A stretch of DNA of 64,000 nt. Origin: an uncultured Collinsella sp. GTDB taxonomy: Bacteria; Actinomycetota; Coriobacteriia; Coriobacteriales; Coriobacteriaceae. The stretch is taken from NCBI GenBank assembly GCA_902470805.1, contig CABRHX010000005.1:33713-97712 (forward strand), written 5' to 3'. A model generated the notes under the pieces. The model was not told the DNA's origin and did no database searches. It was given only the letters and a program-made list of their open reading frames with translations. Below, one piece after another: positions 50,275-58,122 of the stretch. The translations under genes were made by a program, and so were the position numbers. Within the stretch, counting starts at the first letter, position 1. Every line of letters starts with the position of its first letter.

Positions 50275-51189
50275 ATGGGGGAGAACGTGCTCAAGTTCGG
50301 TACCTACGTCCGTGTTGGAAACGCGGCCGAAGCCTATGAGCTCTTACAGAAGAACCGCAACAATAAGATTGTGGGCGGCGGCATTTGGATGCGCCTGGGT
50401 TCGCGTCGCGTGGCGACGGCGATTGACCTTTCGGCCTGCGGACTCGATCAGATCGAGGAGACCGAGACCGAGTTTCGCATCGGTGCCATGTGTACCCTGC
50501 GTCAGCTCGAGCGTCATGCCGGGCTCAACGCGCTTGTCAACAATGTCTTTGAGTTCGCCGTCCACGATATCGTAGGCGTGCAGCTGCGCAATACCGCCAC
50601 GGTGGGCGGCAGCATCTACGGCCGCTTTGGTTTCTCGGACGTGCTCTCGGCCTTTTTGGCGCTCGATTCGTACGTTGAGCTGACGGGTGCCGGTCGCGTG
50701 CCGCTCGCCGAGTTCGTGGACATGGGCTACGTGCGCGACGTGATCGAGCACGTGGTGGTCGTTAAGCACGATTACCGCGCAAGCTATGAAGCCGTGCGCA
50801 AGGCCGCGACCGACTTCCCTTCCTTAAACGTCACCGCCGCCTGGTGGGACAACACCTGGCACGTCACCGTGGGTGCCCGCCCGCTACGCGCGACCCTGCT
50901 GCAGGGCGAGGCATGCGGCCTTACCGCCGAGCAGCCTTCCGAGGACGAGCTTCGCGCCCTGGCCGCATCCGTGCGCTCGCTGAGCTATGGCACCAACCTG
51001 TGGGGCTCGGCCGACTACCGCCGCCGCATCTCGGCCCCGCTGGCGATTCAGGCCGTGCGCCGCGCCGCCGGTATCGAGCTTTCGGCCGCGCTTGCCCGCG
51101 AGCTCGAGACCGTGCAGGTCCCCAAGTTTGCCACGGACGAGTATTCCTGCCGCCGCGTGCCCGGCGTCGATTCTAGCGAGGTGCGCTAA
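50275..51189 (+). CDS. FAD-binding subunit of a molybdenum hydroxylase (YgfM-like)
   Basis: A 304-residue CoxM/XdhB-type flavoprotein subunit. FAD-contacting stretches are NKIVGGGIWMRLGS and RNTATVGGSIYGRFGFSD; the C-terminal CO-dehydrogenase flavoprotein domain follows (LSYGTNLWGSADYRRRI). It would pass electrons from the molybdenum/Fe-S subunit encoded immediately downstream (1-nt overlap) to NAD or another acceptor. It resembles E. coli YgfM of the selenium-dependent hydroxylase group but is about 45 residues longer. The ATG at 50275 has only a weak ribosome site; GTG at 50287 is possible. Confidence 0.85.
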   Translation: MGENVLKFGTYVRVGNAAEAYELLQKNRNNKIVGGGIWMRLGSRRVATAIDLSACGLDQIEETETEFRIGAMCTLRQLERHAGLNALVNNVFEFAVHDIVGVQLRNTATVGGSIYGRFGFSDVLSAFLALDSYVELTGAGRVPLAEFVDMGYVRDVIEHVVVVKHDYRASYEAVRKAATDFPSLNVTAAWWDNTWHVTVGARPLRATLLQGEACGLTAEQPSEDELRALAASVRSLSYGTNLWGSADYRRRISAPLAIQAVRRAAGIELSAALARELETVQVPKFATDEYSCRRVPGVDSSEVR

Positions 51190-54020
51190 TGGCTGCCAAA
51201 CTCATCGATCTTTCCTTTACGCTCAACGGCCGCAAGGTCAAGGTTCAGATTGCCCCCGACACTATGCTCTTTGCGCTGCTGCGCGAGCAGGGCTGCGCGT
51301 CGGTGCGCTGCGCCTGCGAGACCACCAACTGCGGCCTGTGCACGGTGTGGCTCGATGGCGATCCGGTGCTGAGCTGCTCGGTTCCCGCCGCCCGTGTTGA
51401 GGGCCGCTCCATCACCACGCTCGAGGGCCTCAAGGCCGAGTCCGAGGCACTGGCCCGCGCGATGGCTGCCGAAGGCGCCGAGCAGTGCGGTTTTTGCGCC
51501 CCCGGCCTCATCATGAACGTGTTGGCGCTTGCCCGCGCCGCCAAGGAGGACCCGAGCCTCGTCGCCACGCGCGAGGAGCTCTCGCGCCAGCTTGCCGGCA
51601 ATCTCTGCCGTTGCAGCGGCTACGAGAGCCAGCTGCGCGCCATCGTGCGCTTCCTCAACGAGTCCGGCGTGCAGGTGGGCTTCGAGATGCCCGAGCTGCC
51701 GGTCAATAACACCAGCTCCGATGGTGTCGCGTACAAGCAGATCACTCACAAGCAGCCCAAGAAGGATTCGAAGTCTCTGCTCGAGGGTCGTCCCGTCTAC
51801 ACGGGCGACATGGTGCCCGCCGGCGCGCTCATCGTCAAACTCAAGCGCAGCCCCTATGCCCGCGCCAAGATCCGCTCCATCGATACGTCGCGCGCCCTGA
51901 AGGTGCCCGGCGTGGTGGGCGTCTACACCTACGAGGACGTGCCCCAGCGCCGCTTTACCATCGCCGGCCAGAGCTATCCGCAGCCGAGTCCCTACGACCG
52001 CCTGATCCTCGAGAACCTCGTGCGCTACCAAAACGAGGAGGTGGCGATCGTCGCCGCCGAGACCGAGGAGGCCGCCGACAAGGCGCTCAAGCTCATCAAG
52101 GTCGACTACGAGGTACTCGAGCCCCTGCTCGACTTTACCCAGGCACTCGATAACGACATCGTGGTCCACCCCGAGGGCGACGTGACCTTTATGTTCCCGC
52201 AGGGTGGCGATGTCCCTCGCAACCTGGTCTGCAGCGGTACCAGCGATTTTGGCGATCTTGATGAGGCCTTCGCCCAGAGCGACATTGTCTTTACCCGCAC
52301 TTACACCAGCCAGGCCACGCAGACCGCGCCCATGGAGACCTTCCGTGCCTTCGCGACGACCGACGCGTTCGGCCGCATTTCGGTGACCACCTCTACGCAG
52401 GTGCCCTTCCACGTGCGCCGCATGGTCGCGCAGTCGCTCGACATTCCGCAGTCGCAGGTGCAGGTCATCAAGCCGCGCATCGGCGGCGGCTTTGGCTCCA
52501 AGCAGACGGGCTGCTGCGAGATCTTCGTGGCGTTCGTGACCCAGCAGACCGGCCGTCCGAGCTACTGCTGCTACACCCGCGAGGAGACTATCACCGCGGG
52601 CAACTCGCGCCACCAGATGCAGATGACCGTCAAGCTGGGCGCCATGAACGACGGCACCATCACGGCCATCGACCTGCACACGCTGTCCAACGCCGGCGCG
52701 TATGGCGAGCATGCCACCACGACGATCGGCCTCTCGGGCCACAAGAGCCTGCCCATCTACAATCACGTGAAGGCGAGCCGCTTTAGCTGGGACGTCGTCT
52801 ACACCAATACCAACCGCGGCGGCGCGTATCGCGGCTACGGTGCCACCCAGGGCCAGTTTGCCGTGGAGAGCGCCGTCAACGAGCTCGCCGACATGCTGCA
52901 CATGGACCCCGCCGACCTGCGCCTTAAAAACATTGTGCGCGAGGGCGAAGTCATGCCGCAGTACTACAACGAGAAGCTCAACGCCTGCGCGCTCGACCGC
53001 TGCCTGCTGCGCGCGATGGACATGATCGGCTGGCGCGACAAGCCGCTGGCCGTGGACCTGGGCGACCGCGTGCGCGCCCTGGGCTGCGCGCTTACCATGC
53101 AGGGCTCTGGCATTTCCAACGTGGACATCGCCGGCATCGACATGCGCCTGGAAGAGGATGGCTTCATTACCATCGGCACCGGCGCCACCGATAACGGCAT
53201 GGGTGTCGACACGATCCTGGCGCAGATTGCCGCCGAGGAGCTGGGTGTGGAGAGCTCGCTCATTGTGGTTCGCGGCGTGGACACCGATGTGTCGCCGTTC
53301 GACGCCGGCTCGTACGCGAGCTCGGGTACGTACGTGACGGGCCTGGCCGCTAAGAACGCTGCGACCGAGCTCCGTGAGAAGATTTGCGCCAAGGCAGCCC
53401 GGATGTGGGATGTGGACGCCGCCGATGTGGTCTTCGATGGTCAGTATGTGCGCCTGTCCGACGAGCGTGCCGCGCGTGAGCAGAACCGCTACCTCACGCT
53501 GCGCGACTTTGCCAACCTGTGCGTCAAGAACATCTCGGGCGGCGACGCGCTCACCTCGCACGCCTCTGCCTGCCTGCCCGTTTCGCCTCCGCCGTTTATG
53601 GCCGGTATTGCCGAGGTCGAGGTCGACAAGGCTACCGGCAAGGTGACTGTGGTGGACTACGCGGCGGCTGTGGACTGCGGCACCGTGATCAACGAGGCGC
53701 TCGCGCGCGTCCAGGCCGAGGGCGGCATTGCCCAGGGTATCGGTCACGCGCTCTACGAGATCGTCGAGCACGACGACCGCGGTCGCCTGCGCACCGGCAA
53801 CTTTATGAGCTACAAGCTGCCCACGCGCCTGGATATCGGCAGCATTCGCGTGGCCTTTGAGCCGAGCTACGAGCCGACGGGCCCGTTTGGCGCCAAGTCG
53901 ATCGGCGAGGTCGTCATCAACACCCCGCTCGCCGCCGTTGCCTCGGCCGTAGCGCACGCCACCGGCCATCAGGTTCGCTCGCTGCCGATCACGCCCGAGA
54001 AAGCGCTGCTAGGGGAGTAG
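51189..54020 (+). CDS. Fused [2Fe-2S]/molybdenum hydroxylase (XdhD/YgfN-like, probably selenium-dependent)
   Basis: A 943-residue fusion. Residues 1 to about 160 are the two-cluster XdhC-type domain: CETTNCGLC with a later LSCS, and CGFCAPG with CRCSGY. From about 185 on is the molybdopterin domain: GRPVYTGDMVPAGAL, GGGFGSKQTGC, NRGGAYRGYGATQGQFAVE and the catalytic Glu in GPFGAKSIGEVV. Layout and length match E. coli XdhD and the selenium-dependent molybdenum hydroxylases, where a labile selenium ligand sits on Mo. Xanthine, purine or other heterocycle hydroxylation is likely, but the substrate is not determined. Selenium dependence is inferred from yedF, the DUF3343 genes and selD in this window. 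Confidence 0.88.
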   Translation: MAAKLIDLSFTLNGRKVKVQIAPDTMLFALLREQGCASVRCACETTNCGLCTVWLDGDPVLSCSVPAARVEGRSITTLEGLKAESEALARAMAAEGAEQCGFCAPGLIMNVLALARAAKEDPSLVATREELSRQLAGNLCRCSGYESQLRAIVRFLNESGVQVGFEMPELPVNNTSSDGVAYKQITHKQPKKDSKSLLEGRPVYTGDMVPAGALIVKLKRSPYARAKIRSIDTSRALKVPGVVGVYTYEDVPQRRFTIAGQSYPQPSPYDRLILENLVRYQNEEVAIVAAETEEAADKALKLIKVDYEVLEPLLDFTQALDNDIVVHPEGDVTFMFPQGGDVPRNLVCSGTSDFGDLDEAFAQSDIVFTRTYTSQATQTAPMETFRAFATTDAFGRISVTTSTQVPFHVRRMVAQSLDIPQSQVQVIKPRIGGGFGSKQTGCCEIFVAFVTQQTGRPSYCCYTREETITAGNSRHQMQMTVKLGAMNDGTITAIDLHTLSNAGAYGEHATTTIGLSGHKSLPIYNHVKASRFSWDVVYTNTNRGGAYRGYGATQGQFAVESAVNELADMLHMDPADLRLKNIVREGEVMPQYYNEKLNACALDRCLLRAMDMIGWRDKPLAVDLGDRVRALGCALTMQGSGISNVDIAGIDMRLEEDGFITIGTGATDNGMGVDTILAQIAAEELGVESSLIVVRGVDTDVSPFDAGSYASSGTYVTGLAAKNAATELREKICAKAARMWDVDAADVVFDGQYVRLSDERAAREQNRYLTLRDFANLCVKNISGGDALTSHASACLPVSPPPFMAGIAEVEVDKATGKVTVVDYAAAVDCGTVINEALARVQAEGGIAQGIGHALYEIVEHDDRGRLRTGNFMSYKLPTRLDIGSIRVAFEPSYEPTGPFGAKSIGEVVINTPLAAVASAVAHATGHQVRSLPITPEKALLGE

Positions 54021-54029
54021 ACGAGCTGG

Positions 54030-54140
54030 GGGTAGCTAATTTGGGACGGGGCCATTTTAGCTACCCCAGCCGTTAATTGGCCAACCATTCGCGCTATCAG
54101 CCGGGGTAGCTAAAATAGCCCCGTCCCAAATTAGCTACCC
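54030..54140. repeat. 111-nt element with 40-nt inverted arms (GGTAGCTAATTTGGGACGGGG)
   Basis: Arms at 54030-54069 and 54101-54140 match at 38 of 40 positions around a 31-nt loop. Each arm is itself partly self-complementary (GGGTAGCTAA near one end, TTTTAGCTACCC near the other). It lies 10 nt after the hydroxylase stop and may end that transcript. A related piece, ATTTGGGACGGGG followed by TTTTAGCTGCCC, occurs at 62537-62565. The remaining 99 nt to tRNA-Leu hold a TATCAT at 54215-54220 that could be its -10 box. Confidence 0.85.
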
Positions 54141-54239
54141 TTCCCTCCGATGGGCACTCGTGGTGAGGTCGTGAGCCTGTAAAACGTGTGCGTGCGCTTG
54201 CCGTTCGTATCTGCTATCATTCCTAGTCTGTGCGCTCAT

Positions 54240-54323
54240 GCGGGCGTGGCGGAATTGGTAGACGCGCCAGATTTAGGTTCTGGTGGGATTCCCGTGAAGG
54301 TTCGAGTCCTTTCGCCCGCACCA
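54240..54323 (+). tRNA. tRNA-Leu (TAG)
   Basis: 84 nt with acceptor GCGGGCG/CGCCCGC, anticodon stem CCAGA/TCTGG with loop TTTAGGT giving TAG, a long variable arm, T arm GGTTCGAGTCC and encoded CCA. Tig starts 92 nt downstream with no terminator between, so the two may share a transcript. Confidence 0.95.
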
Positions 54324-54414
54324 ACGCACCAGCGTCGGCCTCGGCCGTCGCGACACATTGTTGCATAAAGGTACCAGCACCTCAGATAAGCTGGGCAGTA
54401 TGAGGAGGAACGTG

Positions 54415-55713
54415 TTGAACATCACCGCTTCTGACGTCAAGGACGCCAAGCTCACCGCTACGGTCACCATCCCGGCCGCCGACGTCGACGCCGCGATCAA
54501 GAAGGCTTACAAGGACACCGCCAAGAAGTACCGCTTCCCGGGCTTCCGTGCCGGCAAGGCCCCCCGTCCGGTCATCGACTCCTCTCTTGGCGCCGAGGCT
54601 ACCCTCGCTCAGGCGACCAACGACCTGATCGCCGCCAACGAGCCCGCCGTCCTCAACGAGCTGGACATCGTCCCCACCAAGAGCGGTGACTACAAGGAGC
54701 TCGACCTCGCCAAGGATCACGAGGACTACACCTACACCGTCGAGTTCTCCCTGCGTCCTGCTGCCGAGCTCTCCTCCTTCGACGCCGTCGAGATCGAGAT
54801 GCCCCCTGCGGAGGTCACCGAGTCCGAGATCAACAACCAGGTCGAGATGCTCCTCAACTACCGTGCCACCTTCGAGGACGTCGAGGGTCGCGCCGTCGAG
54901 GCTGACGACTATGTGACCGTCGACCTCAAGGCCGTCGAGAACGCCGACAACTTTGCCGCCGAGGGCCGCATGCTCATCGCCGGTAGCGACAGCAACCCCA
55001 AGGAGTTCAACGAGGCCTTGATCGGCGCCAACGTTGACGACGTCAAGTCCGTCACCTGGACCGACGAGGCCGAGGAGGGCGAGGAGGCCGAGACCCACAC
55101 CGTCGAGGTCACCGTCAAGGGCATCAAGGTCCGCAACACCCCCGAGCTCACCGACGAGCTCGTCAAGTCCGACTTTGGCTTTGACAGCATCGACGCTATG
55201 CGCGACGCCATCAAGATCGAGATCGAGCAGGACAAGGCTTCCCGCCTCCCGGCCGAGAAGGAGAACCGTTGCGTCTCCGCTCTCGCCGAGCGTCTGCAGC
55301 TCGACGAGATGGATGCCGACTACGAGCAGTCCGTCTTTGAGGAGCTTGGCCAGAACTTCCTGTCCAACCTCGCTGCCCGCGGCATGACCCTCGACACCTG
55401 GCTGCCCGCTTCCGGTCTGACCATGGAGCAGTTCATCGGCGACCTGCACAAGCAGGCCAACGACGTTGCCCGTGAGTCCCTGGCCCTCGACGCCCTCGCC
55501 CGCGAGCTCAAGATTGAGGTCACCGAGGACGACATCAACGCCGAGTTCGAGAAGGCCGGCGTCAAGGACGTCGAGGCTTCCAAGGCCGAGTTCATCGCCG
55601 ATGGCCGCATGCCTGCCGTCCGCGAGTCCATCCGTCGCTCCAAGGCCGTCGACCACCTGGTCGAGAACGCCAAGGTGACCGAGGTCGACGAGACCGCCAA
55701 GGACGCCGAGTAA
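54415..55713 (+). CDS. tig: Trigger factor (ribosome-bound chaperone)
   Basis: A 432-residue chaperone/prolyl isomerase acting at the ribosome exit. The N-terminal ribosome-binding domain has KKYRFPGFRAGKAPRPVI; the FKBP-type domain follows at about residues 150-240 (DDYVTVDLKAV ... EFNEALIGA); the C-terminal helical domain is acidic. The TTG at 54415 is taken as start because AGGAGG lies 6 nt upstream and the protein then begins MNITASDVK; GTG at 54412 or ATG at 54400 are alternatives. ClpP and ClpX follow, the usual order. Confidence 0.93.
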   Translation: MNITASDVKDAKLTATVTIPAADVDAAIKKAYKDTAKKYRFPGFRAGKAPRPVIDSSLGAEATLAQATNDLIAANEPAVLNELDIVPTKSGDYKELDLAKDHEDYTYTVEFSLRPAAELSSFDAVEIEMPPAEVTESEINNQVEMLLNYRATFEDVEGRAVEADDYVTVDLKAVENADNFAAEGRMLIAGSDSNPKEFNEALIGANVDDVKSVTWTDEAEEGEEAETHTVEVTVKGIKVRNTPELTDELVKSDFGFDSIDAMRDAIKIEIEQDKASRLPAEKENRCVSALAERLQLDEMDADYEQSVFEELGQNFLSNLAARGMTLDTWLPASGLTMEQFIGDLHKQANDVARESLALDALARELKIEVTEDDINAEFEKAGVKDVEASKAEFIADGRMPAVRESIRRSKAVDHLVENAKVTEVDETAKDAE

Positions 55714-55789
55714 TTCTCGCCACCTTGCCCGCGAGTGCATGCGTGCGCCCGTGATGGGGTAAAGTTATACACCGGTTATCCGGTTGCTT

Positions 55790-55830
55790 CGTACGGTGCC
55801 AGCCAATGCATAGCATGCGGGCACCGTACG
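55790..55830 (+). terminator. Hairpin between tig and clpP
   Basis: CGTACGGTGCC and GGCACCGTACG form a perfect 11-bp stem around a 19-nt loop, followed by TCTATCT. It lies 76 nt after tig and 46 nt before clpP; it may be a weak terminator or an RNA stability element. Confidence 0.55.
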
Positions 55831-55876
55831 TCTATCTAGAACCAATTTGGTCCGCAAGAGAGAAATGGAGATGCGT

Positions 55877-56497
55877 ATGATCGCCAAGTTCGATTCCGCC
55901 CTCGTGCCATACGTTATCGAGCAGACGCCGCGCGGCGAGCGCAGCTACGATATCTATTCGCGCCTGCTCAACGACCGCATCATCTTCTTGGGCGAGGAGA
56001 TCAACTCCGTCAGCGCCAACCTGGTCGTTGCCCAGCTGCTGCATCTTGAGAGCCAGGATGCCGAGAAGGATATCTCGCTCTACATCAATTCGCCCGGTGG
56101 CGAGGTCTACTCCGGCCTGGCGATTCTGGACACCATGAACTTCATCAAGCCGCAGGTCTCGACCATTTGCGTCGGTATGGCCGCGTCCATGGCCGCCGTG
56201 CTGCTTTCGGCCGGCGCCAAGGGCAAGCGCTTCTGCCTGCCGCATTCCAAGGTTATGATTCACCAGCCCAGCGGCGGTGCCCAGGGTCAGCAGACCGAGA
56301 TCGAGATCGTGGCCGAGGAGATCAAGAAGACCCGTCGCGAGCTCAACCAGATCCTGTCCGACGCCTCGGGCCAGCCTATCGAGAAGGTCCAGGCCGATAC
56401 CGAGCGCGACAACTACCTGTCCGCTGCCGAGGCCCTCGACTACGGCCTGATCGACCGTATCGTCACCTCGCGCGACCTCGCCGCGAAGGACGCCTAG
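55877..56497 (+). CDS. clpP: ATP-dependent Clp protease proteolytic subunit
   Basis: A 206-residue serine protease forming the tetradecameric ClpP barrel. The triad is S104 in GMAASMAAV, H129 in VMIHQPSGG and D178 in ERDNYLS. INSPGGEVYSGLAI is the substrate groove strand. GGAG lies 6 nt before the ATG at 55877; ATGs at 55865 and 55871 are alternatives. It lies 1 nt before clpX. Confidence 0.95.
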   Translation: MIAKFDSALVPYVIEQTPRGERSYDIYSRLLNDRIIFLGEEINSVSANLVVAQLLHLESQDAEKDISLYINSPGGEVYSGLAILDTMNFIKPQVSTICVGMAASMAAVLLSAGAKGKRFCLPHSKVMIHQPSGGAQGQQTEIEIVAEEIKKTRRELNQILSDASGQPIEKVQADTERDNYLSAAEALDYGLIDRIVTSRDLAAKDA

Positions 56498-56498
56498 G

Positions 56499-57911
56499 AT
56501 GGCCGGTAACATGCAGGACAACTTCGACGAGAACGGCAACCCCATCCGCTGCTCCTTCTGCGGAAAAGAGCAGGGCCAGGTTCGCCGCCTTGTAAAGGGC
56601 CCGACCAACATCTTTATCTGCGACGAGTGCGTCGCCGCCTGTTCCGAGATTCTTGAGGAGTCGCTGGCTTCGGACTTTATGGACGCAGCCCGCAACGGCA
56701 AGCTGCCGGGCTTTCTCAACGACCACGGTCAGGCTGCATCCCAGCCCGCCGTGGACCCCGAGACCGAGGGCTTTGAGCTCGAGGACGACCGTCAGGTCAT
56801 CACGCACGTGCCGACGCCGCACGAGATCTATGACGAGCTTTCGGCCTATGTAATGGGCCAGGAGGACGCCAAGCGCGCCATGTCGGTGGCCGTGTACAAC
56901 CACTATCGCCGCGTGATCGAGGGCGGTGCCGCTGTGTCCGCCTTTGACGAGGCCTCGGGCATGGGCGCTCAGTTTAACGATGACATGGACGAGGTGGAGC
57001 TCGCCAAGTCCAATATTCTGCTGCTCGGCCCCACCGGTACCGGTAAGACGCTGCTGGCCCAGACGCTCGCACGCATCCTCGAGGTTCCGTTTGCCATCGC
57101 CGACGCCACCGCGCTCACCGAGGCTGGCTACGTGGGCGAGGACGTGGAGAACATCCTGCTCAAACTCATCAACGCCGCCGATGGCGACATTGAGCGCGCG
57201 CAGGTGGGCATCATCTACGTGGACGAGATCGACAAGATCGCCCGCAAGGCCGAGAACCTCTCCATCACCCGCGACGTTTCGGGCGAGGGCGTTCAGCAGG
57301 CACTGCTTAAGATTCTTGAGGGCACCGTGGCCAGCGTTCCGCCCACCGGCGGCCGCAAGCATCCCCAGCAGGAGCTGCTGCAGATCGACACGACGAACAT
57401 CCTGTTCATCTGCGGCGGTGCCTTTGTGGGTCTGGATAAGATCATCGCCGATCGCGTGGGCAACAAGGGCGTGGGCTTTAACTCCGAGATCGCCGGCCCC
57501 ACCTCGGTCGACGAGAACGATCTGCTTCGTCAGGTGCTCCCGCAGGACCTCAACGCCTTTGGCATGATTCCCGAGTTTGTGGGACGTACACCCGTCGTCA
57601 CCCAGACGCAGGCGCTCGACGAGGACGACCTGGTGTCGATCCTGACCGAGCCCAAGAATGCCGTGGTGCGTCAGTACCGCAAGATGTTCCAGCTCGAGGA
57701 CGTTGAGCTTGAGTTTGAGGACGCGGCTCTGCACGAGATTGCCCGCATGGCACTTGCCCGCAAGACCGGCGCCCGCGGCCTGCGTGCCATCTGCGAGGAC
57801 GTGCTGCAGCAGACGATGTTCGATCTCCCCAGCGAGGAGGGCGTTGCCAAGGTCGTCGTAACCGAAGCCGCCGTCAAGGGCACCGAACAGCCCCAGCGTA
57901 TCTACGGCTAG
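56499..57911 (+). CDS. clpX: ClpX unfoldase
   Basis: A 470-residue AAA+ ATPase. The N-terminal zinc-binding domain is RCSFCGKEQGQ with CDECVAAC; Walker A is LLGPTGTGKTLLAQ; Walker B is IIYVDEIDKIA; the pore and sensor regions RDVSGEGVQQALLKI and EFVGRTPVV follow. It unfolds substrates into ClpP. A longer acidic linker (about residues 60-95) follows the zinc domain. Start at 56499 with AAGGA 8 nt upstream; ATG at 56511 is possible. Confidence 0.96.
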   Translation: MAGNMQDNFDENGNPIRCSFCGKEQGQVRRLVKGPTNIFICDECVAACSEILEESLASDFMDAARNGKLPGFLNDHGQAASQPAVDPETEGFELEDDRQVITHVPTPHEIYDELSAYVMGQEDAKRAMSVAVYNHYRRVIEGGAAVSAFDEASGMGAQFNDDMDEVELAKSNILLLGPTGTGKTLLAQTLARILEVPFAIADATALTEAGYVGEDVENILLKLINAADGDIERAQVGIIYVDEIDKIARKAENLSITRDVSGEGVQQALLKILEGTVASVPPTGGRKHPQQELLQIDTTNILFICGGAFVGLDKIIADRVGNKGVGFNSEIAGPTSVDENDLLRQVLPQDLNAFGMIPEFVGRTPVVTQTQALDEDDLVSILTEPKNAVVRQYRKMFQLEDVELEFEDAALHEIARMALARKTGARGLRAICEDVLQQTMFDLPSEEGVAKVVVTEAAVKGTEQPQRIYG

Positions 57912-57933
57912 ACCTGCCTAAAACGTGTTTGCA

Positions 57934-57970
57934 AATAGCCTTCGACCACCCGCGGTCGGAGGCTATTTTA
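57934..57970 (+). terminator. Terminator of tig-clpP-clpX
   Basis: AATAGCCTTCGACC pairs with GGTCGGAGGCTATT with one G-T pair and is followed by TTAT. It begins 22 nt after the clpX stop. Confidence 0.88.
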
Positions 57971-58062
57971 TATAAACGCAATAACCCCAACTACCTGTGT
58001 TATTCTGTGTGTTTGTTTAAGCCTCAGCGAAGTCATATCAGACTGAAGTAATCGATACCTAA

Positions 58063-58102
58063 GGGGAGGAATGCAGACCCTGACGGGCCTGCATTCCTCC
58101 CC
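58063..58102 (+). promoter_or_regulatory. Strong leader hairpin upstream of valS
   Basis: GGGGAGGAATGCAG and CTGCATTCCTCCCC pair perfectly over 14 bp, with an inner CCC/GGG extension in the loop. It ends 20 nt before the valS ATG, adjacent to its ribosome site (GGGAGAG at 58111). It has no T-run. The arm GGGGAGGA resembles a Shine-Dalgarno sequence. A control role in valS expression is inferred. Confidence 0.6.
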
Positions 58103-58122
58103 GGTGGGACAGGGAGAGATAT

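Noticed and set aside
50275..54020. A carbon monoxide dehydrogenase (CoxMSL)
   Set aside because: The Fe-S and Mo domains are fused in XdhD order and the Cox active-site loop with its Cys is not seen.
57971..58122. A T-box riboswitch upstream of valS (GGTGGGAC looks a little like the T-box core)
   Set aside because: The leader is only about 150 nt, the core AGGGTGGNACCGCG is not matched, and no stem I or terminator/antiterminator pair is seen.
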